NCBI GenBank assembly: GCA_964247295.1
Contig: CAXTTV010000005.1
Location: forward strand, 1-58,521
Length of the DNA: 58,521 nt
From: CAXTTV01 sp964247295
Lineage (GTDB): Bacteria; Chloroflexota; Ktedonobacteria; Ktedonobacterales; Ktedonobacteraceae
Direction: 5' to 3'
The stretch's first letter is position 1; the number at the start of each line of letters is the position of its first letter. The translations under genes and the position numbers were made by a program. The notes under the pieces are model-generated. The model searched no databases, was not told where the DNA came from, and saw only the letters and a list, made by a program, of their open reading frames with translations. Below, piece after piece: positions 9,646-17,050 of the stretch.

Positions 9646-9824
9646 CTATTGCACCTCCTTGCGCTCCATAAGGCCTCTATACATACAATTTCTCCTCCTC
9701 ATAATAATAGAAATAGCCACCACAACAGGGGCGATGGCTATCTTTTTTTGTCATCCAAAGAAGCTTCTACTATACTACTATTCTTTTTTTGCCAGTAGGT
9801 TATGGAAGCACATAGGAGGCCATT

Positions 9825-10290
9825 TTACGGATAAAAATCCTCGTGCTTGATCTTGGTGATGATGCGCTCTCCCTTTCGAGTAAACAGATCGATCGCGGGT
9901 TTGGCGACCAGCCCCTCGGCGATGAAATCGCCCCACTGAGACTTCATCTTCTCTTTAACCAGCTTTACTCCGACTGACAATGGACCGGTCGCGACGATGG
10001 GGACCACTTTCAGTCCAAACTTTGAGGCGACATCCTCGATGCCCTCACGGCGCAGGTACCAGTCACCCACGCGAACATCAAACAACACAAACTCCTGAGA
10101 GGTCGAATAGTTTCCTCCACCCTTCTGGATCTTGGCCCCGTATCCCTCACCGAACAGGATCACTTTCGACTCGCCGAATACCTGCTCAAAGATCTCCTCA
10201 ATCTGCGGACCAATAAAAAGCTCGTTGAGCTTGTTCAACAGGTGCGCGGGAATCTGGGCGTTCTCAGTGCGCCCGCCAAACAAGAAATGG
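9825..10290 (-). pseudogene. RNA ligase family protein, 3' portion (split by mobile element)
   Basis: This is the C-terminal ~154 residues of a nucleotidyltransferase-type RNA ligase whose start lies at 14258, across the inserted element. Motifs seen here: FGGRTENAQIP just after the junction, LFGEGYGAKI (motif III/IIIa region), EGLVAKP (motif IV, EG-V), and the motif V lysines in IITKIKHEDF. The nucleophile lysine motif KVDG is on the other fragment, so this piece alone cannot adenylylate. Joining 14258-14091, the two-base core, and 10290-9825 gives a continuous 211-residue protein with no stop. A TTG at 10283 is a possible but unsupported start. It lies 179 bp before the DUF5682 start. Whether the split is permanent or reversed by excision is not known. 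Confidence 0.88.
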
Positions 10291-10303
10291 CCTTTAGAAG
10301 ATG
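10281..10303. other. Left attachment junction (attL-like) of the element
   Basis: Gene-side half CAAGAAATGG, shared core CC at 10291-10292, element-side half TTTAGAAGATG. Deduced from reading-frame restoration; no long direct repeat is present, as is usual for serine integrases. Confidence 0.78.
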
Positions 10304-10565
10304 AGAGCCCCCTTTTACTGTCCCACCTACTGAAAGCCTCAGAATCTTTTTAAAGTGTCATATAGCAAATTATTTGCGAAACGTCGGGATAAAATAGAGC
10401 AAGAGTAATGTAGAAATGCTCTAGGATGGCTGAGAAATGACTATTTCTCTTCAGGTTTTCTTCAACCAGGAAATAGGATAAGGCCGTTTAAATCGAATTA
10501 CAGGGCGATAGAAGAGTATTGGAATCCAAAGACTAGCGCGTTTTAATAATAGGCATTTTCTGCCT

Positions 10566-10772
10566 CTATTCATCCAGTATATCTTCTATCAGGGTATGAG
10601 ATGGAACATTTAATGCTTGCGCTAATTTAGCAAGGGTAGCTGTAGAGACCTGTTTTGTAGGCTCCCGATAAATACGCCGTAAAGTTCGCAAATCAATATC
10701 TGCTTTTCTAGCAAGCTGTGCCATTTTGGCCCCTTGCTCCTCTGCTACTTCTTTGACTCGTAATCTAATCAT
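10566..10772 (-). CDS. Small XRE/Cro-type HTH regulator of the element
   Basis: A 68-residue protein that is almost entirely a helix-turn-helix domain: AQLARKADIDLRTLRRIYREP forms helices 2-3, followed by VSTATLAKLAQALNVPSHTLIED, the standard Cro/C1 tail. Such stand-alone domains repress promoters on phages and integrative elements. It is transcribed away from the two small plus-strand genes and the recombinase, like a phage immunity repressor. An inverted repeat overlapping a rightward promoter about 60-80 bp upstream is a natural binding site. Target and inducer are unknown. Confidence 0.85.
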   Translation of the reverse strand: MIRLRVKEVAEEQGAKMAQLARKADIDLRTLRRIYREPTKQVSTATLAKLAQALNVPSHTLIEDILDE

Positions 10773-10825
10773 ATCTAAAACCTCTTTACAGTTGATCTCA
10801 CTCCTATTTTAGCATGCTACGTCCC

Positions 10826-10855
10826 TTGACAGTGATACATTATATTGCGTATCAT
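10826..10855 (+). promoter_or_regulatory. Rightward promoter with overlapping operator in the element
   Basis: TTGACA at 10826-10831 and TATCAT at 10850-10855 are spaced by 18 bp, giving a plausible sigma-70-type promoter. Between and over them lies an inverted repeat, TGATAC (10833-10838) and GTATCA (10849-10854). The arrangement suits repression by the adjacent XRE protein. The interval 10773-11085 holds no other gene that I can support. Confidence 0.55.
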
Positions 10856-11085
10856 TAAAACGCCAGACATTACATTGTACTACATTCACAAGAGAGGCAA
10901 TAAACCACAATCCCCTACAGTGCAGAAAGGAAAGAAAGAAAAAGCCCCCAAGTGTCTAGACCACACAAGAGGGCGGGGTAGAAAAACCTTGTTTCAACCG
11001 TTTCCACACAGTTTTTTACGGGCTTCTCTATGTCTAGTGTTACATAGGGAATGCTCTTGAGTCAAGCACGAAAGGGTAGAACCAT

Positions 11086-11397
11086 ATGATACGTACTAGC
11101 CTCATGACTGCACGCGATGGTGCAAACTTCTTACAGGTCAAAAAATGGGATGCAAGCATTCACCCTCTCCGAGTTTGGGCCTCTCCTCATGGGCTCATGG
11201 GCGCGTTTAAATCGGATAAACAGCAGGTATTTTACACCCTGGTTCTGCTGAATGATGGGAAGACAAGTACCATTCAAGAATTTAGTGGACCTAGCGCGGA
11301 GCAATCCGTGATTGCCTCTATGACCGTGGTTGCTTTGGCAGCAGGTGCCCAACGGCTACAGATCTTTACACCTACATTCAAGAGCAGAAAGGGATAA
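11086..11397 (+). CDS. Hypothetical protein of the element
   Basis: A 103-residue soluble protein of unknown family with no recognised motif. The ATG at 11086 follows AAAGGG at a suitable distance. Five bases after its stop the next ORF begins, so the two are probably cotranscribed from the promoter near 10826. The composition is ordinary, with a central beta-rich half (VFYTLVLLNDGKTSTIQEF) and a helical end. Position between the repressor and the recombinase would suit an excision factor or regulator, but nothing in the sequence proves it. Confidence 0.6.
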   Translation: MIRTSLMTARDGANFLQVKKWDASIHPLRVWASPHGLMGAFKSDKQQVFYTLVLLNDGKTSTIQEFSGPSAEQSVIASMTVVALAAGAQRLQIFTPTFKSRKG

Positions 11398-11401
11398 GGT
11401 T

Positions 11402-11839
11402 ATGCAGCAGCAGTATGATGATAAGGTTGTATGGTTGCTTCCCGTTCCCCAAACAAGCATTTTGCACACAAAAGAATACCCCTATTGTTCTGATCTGACT
11501 TGCCCATGTCAGGAAAACCGCCCCATAGGTACTCCCATTGTCAGGCCGCCCTATGAAGGCAAACCCAAAGGGTTTACGCTCCACATCCCGTTTGATATCG
11601 AGGATGCTGATATGCTCAGTGGGTTTCTTGCTGCTCAGGAACATAGCAGAGTCAATGAAGGTGACTTTGTTCCCCAAACGGATACAGAGTTCTACCTGTT
11701 TGTGCGCGAAATGGAAGGAGAGGCCATAGGGGTAGATGCAACCTGTATTCGAGCCTTTAATATCGGGTGGCTCCTGGGACTCTATGCCGTCAATGAGGAG
11801 CAATTACAAGATCAACAACCGGATTGGAAAACACGATAG
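11402..11839 (+). CDS. Hypothetical protein of the element
   Basis: A 145-residue protein of unknown family. Start chosen at the ATG 11402, behind AAAGGGATAAGG; a longer in-frame opening from 11330 would overlap the preceding gene heavily. It contains a CSDLTCPC cysteine cluster near residue 31 that might bind metal, and a long acidic middle. It ends just before a strong terminator, so the two small genes form one unit separate from the recombinase. Function unknown. Confidence 0.6.
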   Translation: MQQQYDDKVVWLLPVPQTSILHTKEYPYCSDLTCPCQENRPIGTPIVRPPYEGKPKGFTLHIPFDIEDADMLSGFLAAQEHSRVNEGDFVPQTDTEFYLFVREMEGEAIGVDATCIRAFNIGWLLGLYAVNEEQLQDQQPDWKTR

Positions 11840-11847
11840 TATCATCC

Positions 11848-11882
11848 ATGCCCATCTAAAGGCTTGTAACTTAGATGGGCAT
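11848..11882 (+). terminator. Intrinsic terminator after the two small element genes
   Basis: ATGCCCATCTAA (11848-11859) pairs perfectly with TTAGATGGGCAT (11871-11882) and is followed by TTTAG. It isolates the small genes from the recombinase gene. Confidence 0.75.
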
Positions 11883-11951
11883 TTTAGACCGTCCTAGTCA
11901 GGAATATTCAGAGTCATTATAACCCTCATAATGAGAAAAAGGGAGTACGCT

Positions 11952-14060
11952 ATGAGACAAGCACCAAAGTTTACGTTTAGTCCTTCTAATAAATCTTCTA
12001 AAACCGATATCAGCAGTCATGGATTACCACAGATTGATAGATCGCGTATCGTTGCGGTCTATGTACGACAATCTGGCACAGGATCGGATACAGCACATGG
12101 GGAAAGTAGGGAAACCCAACTTGGCATGATTGAGTATGCCTATAAGCTTTTAGGATTTGAGCAAGGCGTACAAACAGATCTCATTCGTATGTATGATGAG
12201 GGAGCCGGGCAATCAGGGAGAAAACGTATTGACCAGCGCCCAGAAATCGCACGTCTTTATAACGATATTTCTTCTGGCATAATTGGTACAGTGATTGTTG
12301 CTCGCGAAGATCGCTTGTTTCGCGATAAACATGGAGACCAAAGCGGTCTCTATACTGAACTTGCGGAAAGAAAAAAGGTGTTGACTATTGTACCGCCTGT
12401 GGTTACAAAGCATTATGCTGTGTATGATATGTCCAACTATGAGGATCTTAGACGGTTTAAAGACAAAATGCAAGCGGCTTCTGATTATCTAGAGGACCAA
12501 ATTAGATATATGCACGCAAATTTAAAGCGCAAGTCAGGAAAAGGTGAATATGATGGGCGACATCTACCTCCGGGCTTAGTTATTACTCGTAATGGAACAG
12601 ATAAGCCCGTGATTTATCAACCTTGGGCTAAGGTCATGAAGCGTCTTTTGAATCGCGCAAGAGAATTAAACTGGAATTGGCCGCAACTTAATAAAGAGGT
12701 AGATGCTCTCCCTTTCCTGTTCCCCGAACCAACAGAACAAGACAAATACATGTACATATTCAACATAGGGCTCGATCCTAAACAGGGGTATAAGCCACGC
12801 CAATCAAATACTATTAGAGGGTGGTTTAAAAATGTGCTGCTAATTGGCTGGTGGCCTGTACGCAATGAAGTAAACGAAGTCATTCTTGATAATCACCCTG
12901 CCATGTTAGATAAACAGCTTTTTGAGGAAGCCTATATCAACCTTACAGGGTACTCTCTAGATGGCGAATTGATACAAGAAAAACCATTGACTCAAAGACG
13001 AAAGCAAGAGGAAAAAGATTTACCTGAAGCGTTGTTTCATGGAAGGATGGAAACGGAAGAGCGGGAAGGAGAGTACACACGCGTCGGCGTCGCTTCTTTC
13101 CGGAACGGGAACCACAGGCCATTTTACGACTGCATAACCTATTCAAAAAAGAACAGGATTAAGTATATTAGCCTCTTCTCTGTTTCTTGTGCAGATTTTG
13201 ACGCACTGATTGTTGATCGGTTACTTGAGCTTGCGCAGGCTGATGCAAACATTTACACAAAAATCCAAGAGGTGATGAAGAGAATACATGAGAAACAAGT
13301 GAATAATCTTGTTGCCATTGATGACCAAATAGCTCGTTATGGTATCGAGATCCCAAAACTTCGCAAAAATCTTGCCACGCTGGCATGTCACCTTGATGAG
13401 GGCGATGAAACACTCGTCAGCTTAGCAACAAAGCTTAGAGAAGACGAGAAGACGTTACGAGATCTGGAAAACGAAAAGAAAAAACGAAGTACGATTGATG
13501 GGGAAGAAGAGATCAAAGAATTCTATGATGTTCTCATCCATTTTCAAGAAGCTTATCCCAAACTTCCACTTCATAAGAAACACCGACTGTTCTCCATTTT
13601 AGTTTCCCGAATAGAGCTTAGCTATGTTAGCCCTCGTTGGCTGCTGCTCAAAATAGAATGGCTTACTGCTCTCAAAGGACGCCCGGATGTTGCCCTCGTT
13701 TGGCGAAATAATCCGAAATCTGGAGAGGATTTTTCTTGTCAGGAAGAAACTATTTTACGAGAACATTATACATATACTCCTATTCTAGACCTCTTACAGT
13801 TGCTTCCCTCTCGGTCATGGAGAACTATACAAAGACAGGCAGTTGAATTAGGCATTAGACGTAAAAAGAATTTTCAGCCTAGTATTCCACGATATTGTTG
13901 TTTTCAAGATCTTGCACCTTATGGTCAATTTCTTTTCGGGTCATTAGAGGAAACCACAGATGCTATTCAAGAGAGCATAGCAAATACGCATAAATCTAGT
14001 GACACTCTTTACGCTCATTGGCTTCTTCCTGAGGATGTACGTGAGATGATTCTCTTTTAG
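11952..14060 (+). CDS. Large serine recombinase/integrase of the element
   Basis: About 702 residues. The N-terminal resolvase domain has the nucleophile in AVYVRQSG (Ser41) and the conserved arginines in REDRLFRD near residue 120. A 'recombinase' domain follows, with a recognisable DGRHLPPGLVI segment, then a charged coiled coil (~470-540) as in large serine integrases. The zinc-ribbon region is unusual: where CxxC pairs are expected only scattered cysteines (YDC, VSC) remain. A ~140-residue C-terminal extension contains SWRTIQRQAVELGIRR, resembling a Myb/HTH helix pair. Start set at 11952 because GGGAG lies six bases before it; an ATG at 11931 lacks a ribosome site. It should cut at the CC core and join DNA ends. 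Confidence 0.93.
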   Translation: MRQAPKFTFSPSNKSSKTDISSHGLPQIDRSRIVAVYVRQSGTGSDTAHGESRETQLGMIEYAYKLLGFEQGVQTDLIRMYDEGAGQSGRKRIDQRPEIARLYNDISSGIIGTVIVAREDRLFRDKHGDQSGLYTELAERKKVLTIVPPVVTKHYAVYDMSNYEDLRRFKDKMQAASDYLEDQIRYMHANLKRKSGKGEYDGRHLPPGLVITRNGTDKPVIYQPWAKVMKRLLNRARELNWNWPQLNKEVDALPFLFPEPTEQDKYMYIFNIGLDPKQGYKPRQSNTIRGWFKNVLLIGWWPVRNEVNEVILDNHPAMLDKQLFEEAYINLTGYSLDGELIQEKPLTQRRKQEEKDLPEALFHGRMETEEREGEYTRVGVASFRNGNHRPFYDCITYSKKNRIKYISLFSVSCADFDALIVDRLLELAQADANIYTKIQEVMKRIHEKQVNNLVAIDDQIARYGIEIPKLRKNLATLACHLDEGDETLVSLATKLREDEKTLRDLENEKKKRSTIDGEEEIKEFYDVLIHFQEAYPKLPLHKKHRLFSILVSRIELSYVSPRWLLLKIEWLTALKGRPDVALVWRNNPKSGEDFSCQEETILREHYTYTPILDLLQLLPSRSWRTIQRQAVELGIRRKKNFQPSIPRYCCFQDLAPYGQFLFGSLEETTDAIQESIANTHKSSDTLYAHWLLPEDVREMILF

Positions 14061-14077
14061 AACCGCAATAGGATAAT

Positions 14078-14100
14078 TCGTATTTAGTCCGTCCCAGATC
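14078..14100. other. Right attachment junction (attR-like) of the element
   Basis: Element-side half TTCGTATTTAGT, shared core CC at 14089-14090, gene-side half GTCCCAGATC. The predicted empty site (attB) is CAAGAAATGG-CC-GTCCCAGA and the circle junction (attP) is CGTATTTAGT-CC-TTTAGAAG. Confidence 0.78.
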
Positions 14101-14258
14101 ACACGAATGTTGGTCCCATCCACCTTCTCGGTAAACACCCACTCAATATCTTTGAGCAGCTCCAGCTCCGGCTCGCGGTACACACCCTCCAGTAGCTTAA
14201 AGGGCCGGACCTCCTCCCGCTTAAACAGCCCCGGTATTTTCTGATATAAATCGCTCAC
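14091..14258 (-). pseudogene. RNA ligase family protein, 5' portion with catalytic lysine (split by mobile element)
   Basis: Fifty-six codons from a GTG at 14258, preceded by GGAGAG. The fragment encodes the N-terminal part of an RNA ligase and ends in VFTEKVDGTNIRVIWD. KVDG is motif I, and Lys45 would be the AMP-linked nucleophile. The coding sequence meets the element core after the Asp codon; in the unexcised state translation would run ~30 codons into element DNA and stop. The gene is fourth in the SWIM/DUF5691/MoxR/ligase/DUF5682/VWA series, 82 bp after the MoxR stop. Such ligases seal RNA nicks or breaks using ATP; this short form lacks an extra C-terminal domain. Split state is certain from the sequence; reversibility is inference. 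Confidence 0.88.
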
Positions 14259-14340
14259 TCAATACTCTCCATATTTGCTATGTACAGGCACGGGCCACTT
14301 ATAAATGTAGCCCGGCCAGATCTTCATTTTTTCGCGGTTG

Positions 14341-15477
14341 TTACAAAACGTCCTGACATGCTCGGTAGAGATCCATCCAGCCCTGCCGTTCTTTGACGAC
14401 GGTCTGAAGGTATTCCAGCCAGGCGACGCGATCCTGCACTGGATCTTTGATAATTGCACCCGTGAGACCGGCGGCCAGATCAGAGGCATTCATACTGCCG
14501 TCACCATAGAAGGCGGCCATCGCCAGACCATTATTGATCACGGAGATCGCTTCAGCCGTGGAGAGCGTGCCGCTCGGCGTTTTCAATTTGGTTTTTCCAT
14601 CTCCTGTGACTCCCGATCTCAGCTCGCGGAAGATGGTCACGACGCGACGGATCTCTTCCAATGCGGGTTTCTCAGCCGGTAGATCCAGCGCCTTGCCCAG
14701 AGTGGCGACCCGCCGATCCACAATCTCTACTTCATCCTCGATCTTCTCTGGCAATGGCAGGATTACTGTATTAAAGCGGCGCATCAGGGCGCTTGAAAGC
14801 TCGTTCACGCCTTTATCGCGATTGTTAGCGGTGGCGATCACGTTAAACCCTTTGCATGCCTGAGCCTCGGTGGAAAGCTCGGGAATCGGCAGGGTCTTTT
14901 CCGAAAGGATCGTGATCAAGGTGTCCTGCACGTCGCTGGGAATGCGCGTCAGTTCTTCGATTCGGGCAATCTTGCCTTCGCGCATGGCGTGCATCATCGG
15001 GCTAACCACCAAAGCATTCAATGAGGGCCCTTCCACTAACAATCGCGCGTAGTTCCAACCGTAACGAATGGCGCTCTCGTCGGTGCCGGCGGTTCCCTGG
15101 ATCAGCAGGGTGGAGTCTCCTGTGACGGCTGCTGCCAGATGTTCACTGACCCAGGATTTGGCGGTCCCAGGAACACCATAGAGGAGCAGGGCGCGATCGG
15201 TCACCAGGGTCGCAACGGCGATCTCGACCAGACGCGGATTGCCAATATACTTGGGAGAGATCTCAAATCCGTTCGACAGCTTTTCGCCCAACAGGTAGGT
15301 TCGCACAGCCCAGGGAGAAAGCTTCCAGTTCTGTGGGCGCTGCCGCTTGTCGATCTTCGAGAGCTCGCTTAGCTCCTCGGCAAACTGCTGTTCGGCATGC
15401 TGACGCAAGACAGCTTCGATCTGGGCGGTCTGACCATTCTCGGAGTTAACGGCGGGCGAAGTCGTATCGTTACGCAT
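14341..15477 (-). CDS. MoxR-type AAA+ ATPase
   Basis: A 378-residue ATPase with Walker A GVPGTAKS at residues 101-108, an ExEE-like Walker B region around KIARIEELTRIP, sensor 1 in VIATANNRDKGVNEL and an arginine finger in SSALMRRFN. MoxR proteins work with VWA partners to remodel or activate proteins or insert metals. The ATG at 15477 is preceded by AAGGAG and overlaps the DUF5691 end by eight bases. The C-terminal lid is followed by an 82-bp gap and the split RNA ligase. Its client is unknown; the constant neighbours suggest one complex. Confidence 0.92.
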   Translation of the reverse strand: MRNDTTSPAVNSENGQTAQIEAVLRQHAEQQFAEELSELSKIDKRQRPQNWKLSPWAVRTYLLGEKLSNGFEISPKYIGNPRLVEIAVATLVTDRALLLYGVPGTAKSWVSEHLAAAVTGDSTLLIQGTAGTDESAIRYGWNYARLLVEGPSLNALVVSPMMHAMREGKIARIEELTRIPSDVQDTLITILSEKTLPIPELSTEAQACKGFNVIATANNRDKGVNELSSALMRRFNTVILPLPEKIEDEVEIVDRRVATLGKALDLPAEKPALEEIRRVVTIFRELRSGVTGDGKTKLKTPSGTLSTAEAISVINNGLAMAAFYGDGSMNASDLAAGLTGAIIKDPVQDRVAWLEYLQTVVKERQGWMDLYRACQDVL

Positions 15478-17050
15478 TGGGAAGTCTCCTTCGTATATCA
15501 ATAATTCGATTCATTTGGATAAGTTCACGGTGAATCTGGTTCCATTGCCAGCTATGGGTGCCAGGACCACTGTAGGGATTTTGCGCGCTCCCAAAGTGAG
15601 AGGGGGATACCGCAAGTCCGATCCTGGGTAGCATTCCATACCACCATTGATAAAGCTGTCGAGCCTTTTCACTACTGGATGTATCTACCTGTGCGTTGGA
15701 ATCTTTATCTCTGAGATAGGCCGCTTCCAGGTAGCGATCAAGCTCATTCAGGCACTGTCCGCTGATCCTTTCGCTCCAGGGGCGTGGGAGATAGGCCATC
15801 AAAGTAAACCACTCCTCAGTATCTGGCTTTAGATCAAAGATGCGGGCCTCGATCTGGTCTACGGGGATCAACTTCACAATTCGCTCAATCAGATCCTCCC
15901 AAAAGGCCCGGTCTCTATCTTTTCCCGGTTCCTGTAAAAGTGCCCGTAGAGCAGCCCATACCGGGAAGGCCCAGGAGTGCCTGGAATGCGTCACAGTAGC
16001 CTGAGTCCAGCTTATTAGTAGCGTCTCTCGCCAATCCGATGCCTTCGCCAGATCTAACAACTGCTGGGGAGTACGCTCAAAGCGCCGTTCCCAGTGTTGC
16101 GGATCTATCCGTTTAAGCACCTGACGAGCCAACCAATCTTTCTCTCCAACATTTGAGGGTCGCTGCTCTGAGGCAAAGCCGTCCCTTTCCCATTGGGGAT
16201 CTATATCTTCAGGAAAAGATATTACCAGCTTGTTCTCATGGTAAGAGAGCAAATCATCACCACGAGTCAGCAGACGTTGCTGCCAGGCACCATCAGCCAA
16301 CAGACAGAGCAGGTCAGCCGCTACAACCTTGATCATCGCGCTACGATCATCCAGACAGCTTTCCAGGAAAGGCTCATCCTCAAGACTCAAACCTTCTTCA
16401 AAGGTTGCCAGTAACCGGCTGCGGGTATCCGCGCGCTCACCTTTCCAGCCATCCTGTAACCATTCTCGCGCCTGAGCCGGATCTATCCGACGAAGCTGAC
16501 TCAATACAATCTGTCGCTCTTTCGCGCTCCCTTCCTGCCAGATGATCTCCGCATTCTCAGACAATTGCTTCTGGGCGCTCATTACGGTTTCTTTTACCCA
16601 GAACCAGGAAGGATTATAGGTGCTCAGCCAGAGACCGCGCTCACCAACCACCAGGGCAATTTTGAGGCGCACATCCTCACCCGAGAGATTCAAAATGCCG
16701 GGCAATAGTTCGGGAGATAGCAGCAACTTTCGCTTATTGAGCGTCTCCAGCGCCTCCACCAGTAATGTACGCGGCAGATCTCGGGAAATCGTTCCAATAA
16801 GCTCGACCATTTCTGGCGAACAGAAATCGCGTGCTTCATCAGAAGCGATTTCAGGCACCTGCTCCGTTGTAAGAGCGGTTTTGCCAGCCAGACGATATAC
16901 AGCCTGGGTGCCAGCTCGCAGCAAGAGCTCCTGCTCCGCTTCCATCCCGGAATCATCAGCGAACAGGGTATCCACCTCGGAGCCAACAGTGAGTTCCTTC
17001 GGCTTCTGACTGCGCGTCCCAAGAAGTGCCTGAGTTGTCAGAGGATGCAT
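15470..17050 (-). CDS. DUF5691 family protein
   Basis: A 526-residue, mainly alpha-helical protein I match to DUF5691 from its place between SWIM and MoxR genes and its start MHPLTTQALLGT. The body looks like HEAT/ARM-type repeats (for example SCLDDRSAMIKVVAADLLCLLADG), which usually act as protein or nucleic acid scaffolds. No catalytic motif is visible. The ATG at 17050 overlaps the SWIM stop as TGATG and is preceded by AAAGGAG; its own stop lies inside the MoxR gene. Such tight coupling implies fixed stoichiometry. Biochemical role not established. Confidence 0.75.
   Translation of the reverse strand: MHPLTTQALLGTRSQKPKELTVGSEVDTLFADDSGMEAEQELLLRAGTQAVYRLAGKTALTTEQVPEIASDEARDFCSPEMVELIGTISRDLPRTLLVEALETLNKRKLLLSPELLPGILNLSGEDVRLKIALVVGERGLWLSTYNPSWFWVKETVMSAQKQLSENAEIIWQEGSAKERQIVLSQLRRIDPAQAREWLQDGWKGERADTRSRLLATFEEGLSLEDEPFLESCLDDRSAMIKVVAADLLCLLADGAWQQRLLTRGDDLLSYHENKLVISFPEDIDPQWERDGFASEQRPSNVGEKDWLARQVLKRIDPQHWERRFERTPQQLLDLAKASDWRETLLISWTQATVTHSRHSWAFPVWAALRALLQEPGKDRDRAFWEDLIERIVKLIPVDQIEARIFDLKPDTEEWFTLMAYLPRPWSERISGQCLNELDRYLEAAYLRDKDSNAQVDTSSSEKARQLYQWWYGMLPRIGLAVSPSHFGSAQNPYSGPGTHSWQWNQIHRELIQMNRIIDIRRRLPNA

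Larger units (their letters stand above)
10291..14088. mobile_element. 3.8-kb serine-recombinase integrative element inserted in the RNA ligase gene
   Basis: Boundaries are set by the interrupted gene: the left flank ends in CAAGAAATGG, the right flank begins GTCCCAGATC, and both junctions contain the dinucleotide CC (10291-10292 and 14089-14090). Recombining at CC regenerates the ligase frame exactly, as expected for a large serine integrase with a two-base crossover. The element holds an XRE-type regulator (minus), two small unknown genes and the recombinase (plus), whose stop is only 28 bp from the right junction. It looks richer in A/T than its flanks. No capsid, conjugation or resistance genes are present, so it is a minimal intervening element rather than a prophage. 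From 10293 to 10565 I see no gene, only a GCAAAT/ATTTGC-type inverted repeat near 10366. Confidence 0.88.

Noticed and set aside
10845..11060. Open frame between the element promoter and first gene
   Set aside because: It starts inside the promoter region, has no ribosome site and a low-complexity Lys/Arg-rich product.
10291..14088. Degenerate prophage
   Set aside because: No capsid, tail, terminase, lysis or replication gene is present; a minimal recombinase element explains everything seen.
14259..14489. Open frame just before the ligase start
   Set aside because: It lies mostly in another frame of the MoxR gene end and lacks protein-like features.
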